DNA of 64,000 nucleotides from Desertifilum tharense IPPAS B-1220 (GTDB taxonomy: Bacteria; Cyanobacteriota; Cyanobacteriia; Cyanobacteriales; Desertifilaceae). Numbering within the stretch: the stretch's first letter is position 1; every line of letters starts with the position of its first letter. Below the pieces are notes generated by a model that made no database searches, had not been told where the DNA came from, and was given only the letters and a program-made list of their open reading frames with translations. A program made the position numbers and the translations under genes. The stretch is from the NCBI RefSeq assembly GCF_001746915.1, contig NZ_MJGC01000039.1:1-64000 (forward strand), given 5' to 3'. Positions 8,157-18,597 of the stretch are shown here, one piece after another.

Positions 8157-9245
8157 CTATCCCCACTCCTGCTCAATTTTCAGGTTGCGGCTTTGCATGG
8201 CTTGCTCAAATAACTCAGTTGTTAGTACCTGTTCTACGGGCCAAACGCCTGGTTTTTTAAGTTCGCCAGAGAGGAGTTGTTGAGCAATGCTTCCGGTACC
8301 GTATCCGGCTGCAATGGCAGTATTTTCGTGGACTAAGGTGGAGCAATAATCTAGCGTTTTACCGTCTTTTTGACCAGTTACTACTGAACGGATGGCGACG
8401 CCGATGCCGCTAAAGCGATCGCTAACGTTAGTCATTTTATAGCTGACATTGGCGAGAAACTCGATGACGCCGGGGTTTTTTAGCCAACTTTCTGGCCAGC
8501 GATGGGCAACAAAGGCGGTGAGTAGGTTATAAAAGTCAGGAACTGAACCAAACTTGGTAATCACGGTTTTGACGGGGAAGGAGTCTACAAAGGTAAATGC
8601 CTCTGGCATATCAAACCAATAGACGCCTGTTTTGCCATAGGGTGGGGGGAATTGGACGATCTCGCGATCGCTATAGGGGTTAATCTTCTGCCATTCTCCA
8701 TCAATCCACACTTTGAACGGCTGCTGCAACCCTAAAAATGTGGTTCGCATCACCGTTAACCCCGCACCCCCGGAACCGGATACCACATAACTCAGGTGAA
8801 TCTTTTCGGGAACGTCAAACTGTTCTACGCCTTGACGCACCATGCTATTCGAGATGCCGGGAAAAATGCCAGAATTAATGACCGCCGTAACACCGGCGCG
8901 TTTGGCTGGTTCTTGGAAGGCGATCGCCTTTTGGGTAAACGAGCGATGATCGCTAACATCCACATAATTTACCCGATGTTCGATGCAAGTTTTCAGCACC
9001 CTCGCATCGCGATAATGAAATGGTCCGGCGCAGTGAACCACGACATTCGCTTCGGAAATTGCCTTGTCTAGCGCCTCTAAATCGGCGAGGTTCAGCAACA
9101 AGAAGGAAAAACGACTATCAACCTCGTGACGAGGTAACTGTCGTCCGGTGACTACAATTTCCGCATCTACGTGGTTTGCTAAATCCTGGGCGACGCTGCT
9201 GCCAATTCTGCCCATTCCGCCAAGAACTAAAATCCGATCCGTCAT
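8157..9245 (-). CDS. Saccharopine dehydrogenase-family NAD(P) oxidoreductase
   Basis: A 362-residue protein with an N-terminal Rossmann motif (LVLGGMGRIGSSV, residues 5-17) and the saccharopine dehydrogenase/homospermidine synthase-like layout: a ribose-phosphate region (VVTGRQLP), VHCAGPFHY, and a catalytic domain with the GSGGAGLTVMRT stretch. Members act on saccharopine, carboxynorspermidine or related amines, and some are trans-acting reductases for lipids; the substrate here is unknown. No lysine or polyamine gene is adjacent. ATG start at 9245. The stop lies 2 bp from a repeat array. The family call is firm, the function is not. Confidence 0.85.
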   Translation of the reverse strand: MTDRILVLGGMGRIGSSVAQDLANHVDAEIVVTGRQLPRHEVDSRFSFLLLNLADLEALDKAISEANVVVHCAGPFHYRDARVLKTCIEHRVNYVDVSDHRSFTQKAIAFQEPAKRAGVTAVINSGIFPGISNSMVRQGVEQFDVPEKIHLSYVVSGSGGAGLTVMRTTFLGLQQPFKVWIDGEWQKINPYSDREIVQFPPPYGKTGVYWFDMPEAFTFVDSFPVKTVITKFGSVPDFYNLLTAFVAHRWPESWLKNPGVIEFLANVSYKMTNVSDRFSGIGVAIRSVVTGQKDGKTLDYCSTLVHENTAIAAGYGTGSIAQQLLSGELKKPGVWPVEQVLTTELFEQAMQSRNLKIEQEWG

Positions 9246-9403
9246 GAGTCAATATCGCGCCCTCGCGATCGCTTGTCATTACCGCAGTTTTTCGCCCTGT
9301 TCTACTGGATGTCGTGCAATCGGCGGGCGGCAAACTATTGATATTTTAGCATTTGCCATTCCCCAACTCGCTCGATCGGGATGCGGCGGTACTCAAGACG
9401 CAA

Positions 9404-12400
9404 TTAACCTCCGAAGGGCAAAACGATCTCAAATACAGTCCCCTGACCTAAGACGGAGTTGACTTCAATCGTTCCCCCATGTTTGTCTACTACAATTTGA
9501 TGGGCGATCGCTAATCCTAACCCCGTCCCTTTACCGACTCCCTTCGTCGTAAACGAATGCTCGAAGATGCGTTCTTGAATCTCCGGACTCATCCCCAGAC
9601 CATTATCGGCGATCGCAATTCTCACCGACTGGCGATCGCAGGAGGTTTCAATCAAAATCTGATTGGGGTGCGTTTGGAGTTCAGCAAAACTCCGTTCTCG
9701 ACTCGCTTCATCTAAGGCATCAATCGCATTCGCCAGAATATTCATAAACACCTGATTGAGTTGTCCCGGAAAACACTCAATGGGCCGAATTTCTGCATAC
9801 TGGGTTGTTACCTCAATCGCCGGACGGAATTCGTTAGCTTTGAGGCGATGCTTGAGAATTAAAATCGTGCTGTCAATCCCTTCATGAATATTAAACGGCA
9901 CCTTGTAATCTTTATCGGCGCGGGAGAAGATCCGGAGGCTCGTGCTAATATTCCGGAGGCGATCGCAAGCACCACTCATCGCTTCTAGTATCCGGGGAAA
10001 ATCGTCTAAGGTATATTCCAGGTCAATCTCTTCAGCATGGTCTAAAATCTCCGAACCGGGATCGACGACATGATGCTGGTAGAGTCTGAGATGATCGATG
10101 ATTTCGCTCAAGGTGGGCTTAGACTGTTCGAGACTGGCATAAATAAAGCCTAGGGGATTATTCATTTCATGGGCAACCCCAGCGACTAAGTTACCCAACG
10201 CTGACATTTTTTCGCTTTGAACCACCTGTAATTGAGCTTGTTGCAACGCCAGTAGGGCTTGTTCGAGTTCTTGGGATTTTTGTAAGATAGCGGACTCTGC
10301 CTGCTTGCGATCGCTAATATCTCGCATCACCACCACTGCACCGACTTTATTTCCCCAAGGATCGAAGATTGCTTGTCCGCTGGCTAACAGGGTTCTAGCA
10401 GGGGCGTCTTTAGGAGCGATCGCCATTTCCACATTATCCACAATTTCACCTTGGAGAGCGCGAAATAAGGGGATTTCTGCGGTTGCTAGGGGCGTTTTGC
10501 CATCCGCATGATAAAGGTTGAAATATTCTGCCCAACGTTCGCAAGGTAGCGATTTTAGGGGAGAATCATGAAAATTCTGGCTGGCTTGGTTAAACAGGAG
10601 TAGCTGCCCCTTGGCATCGCAGACCACAATCCCATCGGTAATTGTGTGAATAATCGTATTGAGAAACTCCCGTTCTTTAGCGAGCGAAGCTTCCGTTTCC
10701 TGTAATTTTTCCAGAGAGGCTTGTAAAGACTGGGATTTTTCCTGTTCTCGTTCGTAGAGTCGGGCATTTAACAGCGAAATTGCCGCTTGCGCGCAAAGGA
10801 GGTTCAGCAGTTCAACGCGATCGCGCGTAAAGACCCCGCTGGTACTGCGATTTTCCAGATACAATAGCCCTAGCAACTGCCCTTGGCTTAAAATTGGGCT
10901 GCATAGAATACTCTTCGGTTGCTGTTGTTGGATGTAGGGTTCGTGGAGTAACTGCGGATGCAAGGTGGCATCAATAATCACCGCCGGTTGCAAGCTGCGT
11001 TTAACAGTATTGATTAAGCTAACCGGAACCTCTGTCGAATCTTCAACTAACTGCGGATTCAACAACAGGGAATAAAAATCAATTGGCTCTGTTTCTCGAT
11101 TGGGCATCGTCGATAATTGAGCGATCGCCTGAATGTGCAAGCGTCCCCCTTCAAGTAACATAAACGCACATTTATCAGCCCCAGCATTTTGAATAACGCT
11201 GTGAAGCAACGCGGATAGCAATTTTTCTAATTTAATTTCGCCTGAAATGGTTTGAGACGCTTTAATAACCGTCGCTAAATCTAAAGCCACTGAAGCTTGA
11301 TTGCTATTGGAATGACTGAGACAATCGGCTGTAACGCTACTGGATGTGAAAATCGTTTCATTTGTAGAAAGCGAGACAGTTGCTTGTTGCAGAATCGGGG
11401 CGAGCAGTTGAGGGTAAGCTTGTTCTAAATGAGCCACTTTAGCCGTCGCTCCCCAACGCGCGTAACCATAATAGGCTTGAGTGATGTAATATTGGGCAAT
11501 CCGTTCTTTATCCCAATCTAAATAGAATCTGGCGGCTAATTCATTTGCTAAAGCTTCTTCTTGAACATAGTCATTAACTTTTGCCCCAGAAATTGCCCGA
11601 TCGTATAAATCAATAGCCTCTGATTTTTGACCGGATAGGCGACTTTTCTCAGCCTTAATTAAATCTACCTTATGTTGATAATTCATGGGAGCATCATCTG
11701 CCCAGCGCTGTAAAACTTCTAGGCTTTGCTCTACTCTGGCTAATAAGATAGATGAGTCTTCTGAACCTCGATTCAATTGAGATAGGGCGCTGAGAGCGTT
11801 ATAGAAATAAAACACTGAATCAGCCACAGTTCCTGAACTAGCAACCAAATATTTACTACATTCCAATGCATATTCGTTAGCGAGATCGATTTTATCAAAC
11901 CAGAAACTCAAAAATAATTTATACAAATAAAAATAATACAACCCATATAAGTCTTTGACTGAGTGTAATAAGGGCAAAAACTCTTGTTCTTGAAATGCTG
12001 AACCGGATAACTGTGTAGGATCTTCAGCAAAGCCCAGTAAGTTTAAAATTAATTGCAAATGCGTGCGACAGTAATTAGCAGATCGCACTAATTTTAGCTG
12101 AACTAAACCCTGATAATAGGCGCGCGTATCCTGCTCTAGCATCGACAGAGGTTGACCGCACCAAAACGCATTCAAACAAAAACAGTAAGCATTGTATCCT
12201 GCATATTGGAGGTTGCCAACTTCTAAGGATTGGGCGTAACTTTCTCTTAAAAAAGAGAGGGTTTCTTGAATGTGATATTTGCGGTGAAAGACAAAGGTTC
12301 CGAGAATTTCTGCAACTTCTGGTTGAACCTCCTTAGCATCCAGTTTGGCAGCAACGCTAGAGGCTAATTGACCAAATTCAACAGCTAAGTCTACATCTTG

Positions 12401-15313
12401 TAAAATATGATTGGCAAGAATACTATAGGCGGCATACTTATAAGCTGAAGTGGAAATATTGCCATGCAATAATGATAGTTTAACAGAAAGTGTTGTCAGC
12501 AATGGAAATACGGGCGAACCACAAACATAAGCTGAGGATAAAATACTACTGGCAATTTGGATAATGGCAATTGTTTTAGCATCTGTCATTAACGGGAGAT
12601 TGACAAAATCTTTAATTTGGCGTTCTCCCACCAAGTTTTTAATTTCTTGAATGGACTGTCGAATATCTTCCGGAGTTGGCTGAGTGGGCAGCGTTACGCC
12701 TAACTGTTGAAGCAGATTTTGTCCTATTTCTAAAGCGACGCTGGGTTGATTTTGACAGGTACTTGCCTGAATTTTAATCCGATAGGCTTGAATTCGGTCT
12801 AATAAAGAGTGGGAAGATTTAATAATGGTTTCGACCCATTCTTCCATTGCGGTAAAATCACCGCATAGCATGGCCAATTCTGCGCCAAGGTTATGAAATA
12901 ATAAGGTGATTTCATAGTATTGTTGCCAGTTTTGCGTTCCTAGCAGCAATAGACCTGTATCGACATAATCGCGAGCTGTTTGATAGGCGGTTGAATTTTT
13001 GGCTTTCTGAGCAGCCACTAAGTTTAATTGAGCGAGTTCTTCGCGTTCTGTCAGTTGAGTAATTAAAGAAGTGCCGTAATTAAGTTGATTGACAATTTCA
13101 AAAATTCGCTCGTGTCTGGCATCAGCAGTAATATTTTGCAGTAAACGTTGTCCAATTTTGTAGTGCGTTTTCTGTTTTTGGTCTTCTGGAATTAGAGAAT
13201 AAGCTGCTTGTTGCACGCGATCGTGTAAAAATTTGTATGTGCAATTACCAACAGTAGAAGCGATACTCTCTAGGCGACAATGAGCGGTTTCAGCTTGATA
13301 AAATTTGTAGACTTCATCAATGGGAATCACTAAGCCTTCTTGCAAAACCTTCCACAAGTCTAGGGCAACATCAGCCGCCGATTTTTCGGAGACAATGGCT
13401 AGGGTTTCTAAATCGAATTGGTTGCCAATGCAAGCGGCCAGTTTTAAGGCTTGTTGCGTCTTTTGAGGCAACTTCTTAAGCTGTTGCGCCATGAATTCAA
13501 CCACATCATCCGTCAAGGCAAGCGATCGCACTTGGGTGATATGACATTGCCAAAAACCGACATCCCAGTTAAAATAAACTAACCCCTCTTCGTGCAACAT
13601 TCTCAAAAACTGAGTGGTGAAGAAAGGGTTTCCTTGGGTTTTTTGATAGATCAATTCTGTCAAAGGCAATGCCGCATCTAGGGCACAAGTGAGCGAATCT
13701 GCAAGCAGATGGTTAACATCGGCTTGGCTCAACGGTTCTAGCATCAAAGTATTGACAATCGCCGCCGTCTTTTTAATCTCATCCAACGTCAAAACCAGCG
13801 GGTGAGCGGCAAACACTTCGCGATCGCGATAAGCGCCGATAATCAATAAATAGGGACAATCGCTTTGGGAGATTAACAGCTTCAGCAAATTGAGCGAGGC
13901 TAAATCAGCCCATTGCAAATCGTCGAGAAAGATGGCCAGGGGATGTTCGGCTTTAGCAAAAACCTGAATAAACTTTTGAAACAGCAGGTTAAAACGATTT
14001 TGGGCAGCAGTCCCCGATAATTGGGCGATCGCAGGTTGCTTGCCAATCACAAATTCTAACTCAGGAATCACCTCAATCAGAACCTGTCCATTGTCTCCAA
14101 CTGCGGCGAGAATCTGTTGCTGCCAGCGCTGCAATTGTAGATCGCTTTCGCTCAATAACTGCTTCATCAAATCCCGAAACGCCTGCACAAACGCAGACAA
14201 AGGCACATTGCGATTGAACTGGTCGTATTTGCCCTTAATAAAATAGCCGTTACAACGGACAATCGGCTTATGGACCTCATTCACCACCGCCGTTTTACCA
14301 ATCCCAGAGAAGCCAGCCACCAGCATCAATTCAGTGGCTCCCCCCGCAACCCGTCCAAAAGCCTCCAGCAACGTGCTAACATCTGGTTCTCGTCCGTAGA
14401 GTTTTTCGGGAATCAGAAAGCGATCGCTAATATCGCGCTGTCCTAACTCAAACGGAGTAAAGTCACCTAAATTATGCCGCTCCAAACAAATTAAAAGATC
14501 CTGTTTAATTCCCAAAGCGCTTTGATAGCGGTCTTCAGCATTCTTAGCCATCAGTTTGCGGACAATTTCCCCCACCATGAAAGGAATTTTGGGGTTAAGC
14601 TCGCAAACATGGGCAGGATGTTGGGCAATATGGCAATACACCAACTCCATTGGATCGTTAGAAACAAACGGTAGCTGTCCGGTTAACAACTCAAAACAGG
14701 TGACACCCAGGGAATAGAAGTCGCTGCGATAGTCAATCCCTCGGTTCATGCGTCCGGTTTGTTCGGGTGATAGATAGGCGAGGGTTCCTTCTAACCCATT
14801 CAGGCTTTGAACTTCTTGAGTTTCCTTGGGTAACAGCGAAGCGATGCTAAAGTCAATCAATTTGACCTGATGAGTCTCAGGATGGATCAACAGATTAGCA
14901 GGCTTGATATCTTTATGAATAATCCGATGTTGATGCAACTGATGAAGCGCGTCTAGCAGTTGCAACACCATCGGTAAAAATTGCTGGAAATCTAGCGGCT
15001 TTCCTTGGGCAAATTGTCGCAGAGAAACTCCCCCAAAATCCTCCATAATCAGGGCATAGCCATTGTTATAAGGTTCAAGGCTGTAGAGTTTGACGATACC
15101 CGGACAATCTAGAGTTTTGGCGATCGCATATTGGTTGCGAAACTGCACCAGTTCGCTAAAGCTAGGATATTCTCGTTTCAATAATTTAATCGCCACAGGT
15201 TGGCCGTCCTCTTCTCGGACTGCTCGATACACTTGAGTCCGCAAACCTGCATAGAGTTGTTCAATCGCAGAGTAGCCCGCAATTTTCAAGGATCGAGCGA
15301 TGGTGCTGCTCAT
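9404..15313 (-). CDS. Multidomain Ser/Thr kinase / AAA ATPase / GAF-PAS sensor histidine kinase
   Basis: A 1969-residue signalling protein of a family common in filamentous cyanobacteria. Domain order: Ser/Thr kinase (about 13-280; K43, catalytic HKDIKPAN around D135, DFS instead of DFG at 154-156); AAA/STAND-type ATPase with Walker A GFSGIGKT at 335-342; a long helical TPR-like region to about 1330; GAF (about 1345-1515); PAS with PAC (about 1544-1671); HisKA with phospho-acceptor H1715 in VAHEMNNPLG; and HATPase_c to the end with DNGLGMS and GKGTGLGLAI. It has no membrane segment, so it is a cytosolic integrator of ligand and redox signals. No receiver domain or response regulator is adjacent. 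ATG at 15313; monocistronic. The DFS triplet may be normal for the family. Confidence 0.95.
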   Translation of the reverse strand: MSSTIARSLKIAGYSAIEQLYAGLRTQVYRAVREEDGQPVAIKLLKREYPSFSELVQFRNQYAIAKTLDCPGIVKLYSLEPYNNGYALIMEDFGGVSLRQFAQGKPLDFQQFLPMVLQLLDALHQLHQHRIIHKDIKPANLLIHPETHQVKLIDFSIASLLPKETQEVQSLNGLEGTLAYLSPEQTGRMNRGIDYRSDFYSLGVTCFELLTGQLPFVSNDPMELVYCHIAQHPAHVCELNPKIPFMVGEIVRKLMAKNAEDRYQSALGIKQDLLICLERHNLGDFTPFELGQRDISDRFLIPEKLYGREPDVSTLLEAFGRVAGGATELMLVAGFSGIGKTAVVNEVHKPIVRCNGYFIKGKYDQFNRNVPLSAFVQAFRDLMKQLLSESDLQLQRWQQQILAAVGDNGQVLIEVIPELEFVIGKQPAIAQLSGTAAQNRFNLLFQKFIQVFAKAEHPLAIFLDDLQWADLASLNLLKLLISQSDCPYLLIIGAYRDREVFAAHPLVLTLDEIKKTAAIVNTLMLEPLSQADVNHLLADSLTCALDAALPLTELIYQKTQGNPFFTTQFLRMLHEEGLVYFNWDVGFWQCHITQVRSLALTDDVVEFMAQQLKKLPQKTQQALKLAACIGNQFDLETLAIVSEKSAADVALDLWKVLQEGLVIPIDEVYKFYQAETAHCRLESIASTVGNCTYKFLHDRVQQAAYSLIPEDQKQKTHYKIGQRLLQNITADARHERIFEIVNQLNYGTSLITQLTEREELAQLNLVAAQKAKNSTAYQTARDYVDTGLLLLGTQNWQQYYEITLLFHNLGAELAMLCGDFTAMEEWVETIIKSSHSLLDRIQAYRIKIQASTCQNQPSVALEIGQNLLQQLGVTLPTQPTPEDIRQSIQEIKNLVGERQIKDFVNLPLMTDAKTIAIIQIASSILSSAYVCGSPVFPLLTTLSVKLSLLHGNISTSAYKYAAYSILANHILQDVDLAVEFGQLASSVAAKLDAKEVQPEVAEILGTFVFHRKYHIQETLSFLRESYAQSLEVGNLQYAGYNAYCFCLNAFWCGQPLSMLEQDTRAYYQGLVQLKLVRSANYCRTHLQLILNLLGFAEDPTQLSGSAFQEQEFLPLLHSVKDLYGLYYFYLYKLFLSFWFDKIDLANEYALECSKYLVASSGTVADSVFYFYNALSALSQLNRGSEDSSILLARVEQSLEVLQRWADDAPMNYQHKVDLIKAEKSRLSGQKSEAIDLYDRAISGAKVNDYVQEEALANELAARFYLDWDKERIAQYYITQAYYGYARWGATAKVAHLEQAYPQLLAPILQQATVSLSTNETIFTSSSVTADCLSHSNSNQASVALDLATVIKASQTISGEIKLEKLLSALLHSVIQNAGADKCAFMLLEGGRLHIQAIAQLSTMPNRETEPIDFYSLLLNPQLVEDSTEVPVSLINTVKRSLQPAVIIDATLHPQLLHEPYIQQQQPKSILCSPILSQGQLLGLLYLENRSTSGVFTRDRVELLNLLCAQAAISLLNARLYEREQEKSQSLQASLEKLQETEASLAKEREFLNTIIHTITDGIVVCDAKGQLLLFNQASQNFHDSPLKSLPCERWAEYFNLYHADGKTPLATAEIPLFRALQGEIVDNVEMAIAPKDAPARTLLASGQAIFDPWGNKVGAVVVMRDISDRKQAESAILQKSQELEQALLALQQAQLQVVQSEKMSALGNLVAGVAHEMNNPLGFIYASLEQSKPTLSEIIDHLRLYQHHVVDPGSEILDHAEEIDLEYTLDDFPRILEAMSGACDRLRNISTSLRIFSRADKDYKVPFNIHEGIDSTILILKHRLKANEFRPAIEVTTQYAEIRPIECFPGQLNQVFMNILANAIDALDEASRERSFAELQTHPNQILIETSCDRQSVRIAIADNGLGMSPEIQERIFEHSFTTKGVGKGTGLGLAIAHQIVVDKHGGTIEVNSVLGQGTVFEIVLPFGG

Positions 15314-15735
15314 AATATTAGATTCAAGGAGACTACTGTTAGAGTTCCCTCAATCCCATCCTAGATACAACCAGCAGACCTAAAAAATTAACCAATCCCA
15401 CTCACATCAAAACAGCCAGACTTCTAGAACTGTTGCGAAAGCGCCTGTTTTCTGGCTGAGATTGGAGATATCTTCCCTTGGGTTAATGTCAGGATATTTT
15501 GAAAATCGTCAGGTACAAGAGTTAGTAGCAACAAACATCAAAATTTTTCTCTTTCAGAAAGGAGACTCCCCAATCCAATTTCTAGGGTAAGCGCTGATTG
15601 ACTGACACTCACTGCTGAAAGTCGTAGTTGAGTTAGCATTAGCGAAACCCAACAGCCGTCGGGGTTGTGTTGGGTTTCGTACCTCAACCCAACCTACGCG
15701 ACTCTCTTGATTGTCAGTCAACCAGGTGTAAGAGA
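15314..15735. repeat. Intergenic region with dispersed GAAACCCAAC repeat
   Basis: 422 bp between the giant kinase start and the CrtO stop, with no supported gene. A copy of a dispersed cyanobacterial repeat sits at about 15643-15710. It has perfect 12-bp inverted arms CGAAACCCAACA (15643-15654) and TGTTGGGTTTCG (15668-15679), followed by TACCTCAACCCAACCTACG. Related text recurs near 29.16 and 39.25 kb. The part nearer 15314 should hold the kinase promoter, but I cannot place it. Confidence 0.75.
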
Positions 15736-17433
15736 CTAAATAATCCCAAACATCGATTTCGCGGCCGATTTAATCGAATTCCCCGCATTCTTCAGCGTTT
15801 GCGTTATCGGCTGTTGAGAATTAATGAACGTTCTAGCACAGTTGCGACCCGGCATTCCCGAAATCGATCCGCCCGGATGCGTTCCTGCGCCCGTTAGGAA
15901 TAGACCTTGAATGGGCGTCTTGTAATTGGCAATTTCCGGTAAAGGTCGGAAAAAGATCATCTGATCTAGAGTCATATCTACATGATAGTAGTTCCCCTTG
16001 TAGGCACCGAGACGCGCCCCCAGTTCCGCCGGACTTTCCACCCGTCGCGCAATAATCGATTGTTTGACATTGGGTGCATAGTCTGCAAGCTTATCAATTA
16101 CGCGGTCTGCCACTTTATTCTTCAACTCATCCGTCCATCCCGTACCATTAAGTCCGGTTCCTTCGCGTCCCCGCACATTATAGGGTGCGAAAAACTCAAT
16201 CCACAGCGTATGCTTGCCTTCAGGAGCCATTGACGGATCGAGAATAGTCGGCACATCCAGGTACATAGAGGGGTCTTCATCGGGAATTTCTCCCATAGAT
16301 GCTAAGGAATGACCCTTTTCCACCTGGTAAACCGAGTCTGCAATTAACACAGAACCCACCAAATACTCATCAGTGTGGTTGTAAGCTTCAAACCGCAACG
16401 GCTCCGATAAGGCACAGTCAATCTTCAGAATCGTTTCGTTATTATTGACAATACGGCGTTCTAAGCGTTCTCGCAAATCGGGGTCAACCGGATCGATAGC
16501 ATTTGGATCGACCATTTGCAGGAAGAGGCGACGCGCATCAATATTCGAGATAACGCCTTTAGTGGCGCGGTATTCGGTTCCGTTCGCGGTACGCACGCCT
16601 ACAGCCCGTCGGTTATCATCAATTAAAACTTGCTCTACGGATTGATCGGTTAAAACTTTGCCCCCTTCCGCTTCCACCAGCTTTAACAACGCTTTGGTTA
16701 ACGCACCCGTACCGCCTTTCGGACGTGCCATACCCGGTTTGTGACGCATCGCCATCATAATTGCCCCAACCGCCAGCCCTTTTTGGGAGGGAGGCGCGCC
16801 AATTTCGGCGGCGAGTCTAGCCAGGGGTGCTTTCAAAAATTCGCTGTCAAACCACTCGTTCATCAAATCTTCGGGACTGGTGAGCATCGTTCGCACAAAG
16901 TCCAGAATTTTATCGGGGGTTCCCAATACCGAAAGCAAGTCTTTGATGCCGTCGAGGTTGTAATTACCCGCAATATCAATAATCGATTTGGGCGGTGCAT
17001 TAAACATTGGGGTAATTGCACCCAGAACCCTTTGCCAGAAATCTACAAATTCAGCATACTTTTGAGCATCGCGGGGGCTGAAGCGCTCGATTTCCGCACA
17101 GGTTTTTTCAACGGATTTATGCCCTAAAAAATACTTGCCATCGGGATGCGGGCAAAAGACAACGGGGTCGCACCACAAGTATTCTAGTCCATATTTTTCG
17201 AGTTCGAGTTCTTCGACGACTGGCCCTAGGTGAATGAATTCGTGATCGATGGCGCACAAATTAAAGTTAAAACCAGGAGCTTCTTCGGGTAAGGCTTCTT
17301 CGGTGGTGGCTGCACCTCCGGGAACGGAGCGTTTTTCGAGTAATAAAACGCTATATCCTGCTTTTAGTAAATAAGCAGCACAGGTCAGTCCATTATGACC
17401 TGCACCAATAATAACAACATCGTAAGTTTGCAT
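15736..17433 (-). CDS. crtO: Beta-carotene ketolase / phytoene desaturase-family flavoprotein, CrtO type
   Basis: A 565-residue FAD oxidoreductase. The N-terminal dinucleotide fold DVVIIGAGHNGLTCAAYL is followed by LLLEKRSVPGGAATTE. The C-terminal FAD closure is LFLTGAGTHPGGSISGMPG. These features and the length match CrtO, which adds the 4-keto group to beta-carotene to give echinenone, a pigment needed for orange carotenoid protein. Acts at the membrane. I chose the ATG at 17433 (MQTYDVV) because the flavin fold begins there; the upstream extension to 17496 has no family-like sequence. CrtO, rather than phytoene desaturase (CrtI-like) or another CrtO-like amine oxidase, is the best reading. 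Confidence 0.85.
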   Translation of the reverse strand: MQTYDVVIIGAGHNGLTCAAYLLKAGYSVLLLEKRSVPGGAATTEEALPEEAPGFNFNLCAIDHEFIHLGPVVEELELEKYGLEYLWCDPVVFCPHPDGKYFLGHKSVEKTCAEIERFSPRDAQKYAEFVDFWQRVLGAITPMFNAPPKSIIDIAGNYNLDGIKDLLSVLGTPDKILDFVRTMLTSPEDLMNEWFDSEFLKAPLARLAAEIGAPPSQKGLAVGAIMMAMRHKPGMARPKGGTGALTKALLKLVEAEGGKVLTDQSVEQVLIDDNRRAVGVRTANGTEYRATKGVISNIDARRLFLQMVDPNAIDPVDPDLRERLERRIVNNNETILKIDCALSEPLRFEAYNHTDEYLVGSVLIADSVYQVEKGHSLASMGEIPDEDPSMYLDVPTILDPSMAPEGKHTLWIEFFAPYNVRGREGTGLNGTGWTDELKNKVADRVIDKLADYAPNVKQSIIARRVESPAELGARLGAYKGNYYHVDMTLDQMIFFRPLPEIANYKTPIQGLFLTGAGTHPGGSISGMPGRNCARTFINSQQPITQTLKNAGNSIKSAAKSMFGII

Positions 17434-17656
17434 CGCGTTTGGCTTTAAACTAAAGAGATATGCCTTCCATTGTGGGCAAAAGCAGGGGGATGTCAATCAC
17501 TCGCCAGTTAGAAATACGGGCAATTGCCACGAAAGGATGGGAAGATCGGAGATAAGGTTAAAACAAACCTCCCCATCTCCTAATATCATCTTGGGGGAAG
17601 CTTCTGGAGAAGATTAAGGGGTTTTCCTTACTTAAAAAAAGCTTAAGCTTTGGTTT

Positions 17657-18397
17657 CTAAGCGGGAAGTTTTGAGATATGTGCTTGAGCGTTGAGAATCA
17701 ATTTCCCAGATTCAATATGCAGTCTATCGATCCGCAGGGTCATTCCTTCTAAGTCAAAACTGCGTAAATTGAGAATGTCGGCAACTTTATTCACAATTGC
17801 TTTGGTAAATTCAGGCGGAAGTTCTTTCCCTTCAGCATATTGGATGTCTTCTAAAACAACGCCTGTTCCGCCGGTGAGGACTTGCGGTTTCGCGGTGAAG
17901 GAAACGGATTGAACTTCGCCAATATCGCTGCGTAAAACTTGGGTGTCGAGGGCGATTTTGCTATCATTCAGCAGGCGACATTGAATGTCTTTTGTCTCTA
18001 GAGTGACGGGTTTTCCTTCAACTTCAATTTGGAGCGATCGCACTTTGTCGCTCAGATAATCTGAAGCCAAGGCACGATTGAGATCGGCTTCTGTTAAAAC
18101 CGCTTTTGCTCTGCCATTTCCCGGCTCTGTTAATTCAATTTTACCCCCTAATGCGCTTAAGGGATTAATTGCAATATTATTGACTTGCATTTTGAGTTCT
18201 TCCATTCGCAAGTCTTTTTCCATTACTAAACCTTGACCCTCAATTTCTAGAGTGTCAATTTTACCTTGCATCAGTTTACCTGGATCGGTGTCAATATCAA
18301 CCTCTAATTTTTGCACCTCATCCAGTTGGGAAGATAAAGCGACTTCAGCAGTAGCATTCAGTGCTTGTTCGCCTAAGTCGGGGTTGCCATTACTCAC
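17657..18397 (-). CDS. DUF2993 (LmeA-type) protein, paralogue A
   Basis: A 246-residue cytosolic or peripheral protein of the DUF2993 family. Marks are the repeated beta-rich pattern with INPLSALGGKIEL (after about residue 75), ADLNRAL near residue 110, and a C-terminal amphipathic beta stretch (LRSFDLEGMTLRI). LmeA of mycobacteria, in the same family, binds phospholipids; the cyanobacterial members are uncharacterised. No signal peptide is visible. It is followed upstream on the same strand by a paralogue with the same blocks, separated by 200 bp. Confidence 0.8.
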   Translation of the reverse strand: MSNGNPDLGEQALNATAEVALSSQLDEVQKLEVDIDTDPGKLMQGKIDTLEIEGQGLVMEKDLRMEELKMQVNNIAINPLSALGGKIELTEPGNGRAKAVLTEADLNRALASDYLSDKVRSLQIEVEGKPVTLETKDIQCRLLNDSKIALDTQVLRSDIGEVQSVSFTAKPQVLTGGTGVVLEDIQYAEGKELPPEFTKAIVNKVADILNLRSFDLEGMTLRIDRLHIESGKLILNAQAHISKLPA

Positions 18398-18597
18398 AGT
18401 TCCATCTCCTAGTCGGATTGCTCTAGCTCTTGAGAAACTCTAGCGGTTTGCGAATTAAAGCGGGTTCTACCTTGAGATGGAGTAAAACGGATGCTGAGGA
18501 AAATCAATCTAAAGAAAGAATTGCAAACTATAACCCTTCTTTCCCAGTGAAAGAGGAATGAGAAGACCAATTAATCTGAGATTTTAAGCTAAAATGG

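Noticed and set aside
7885..8260. Frames of 62-66 codons across the repeat array
   Set aside because: Low-complexity G-rich and C-rich translations, overlapping the real gene on the opposite strand.
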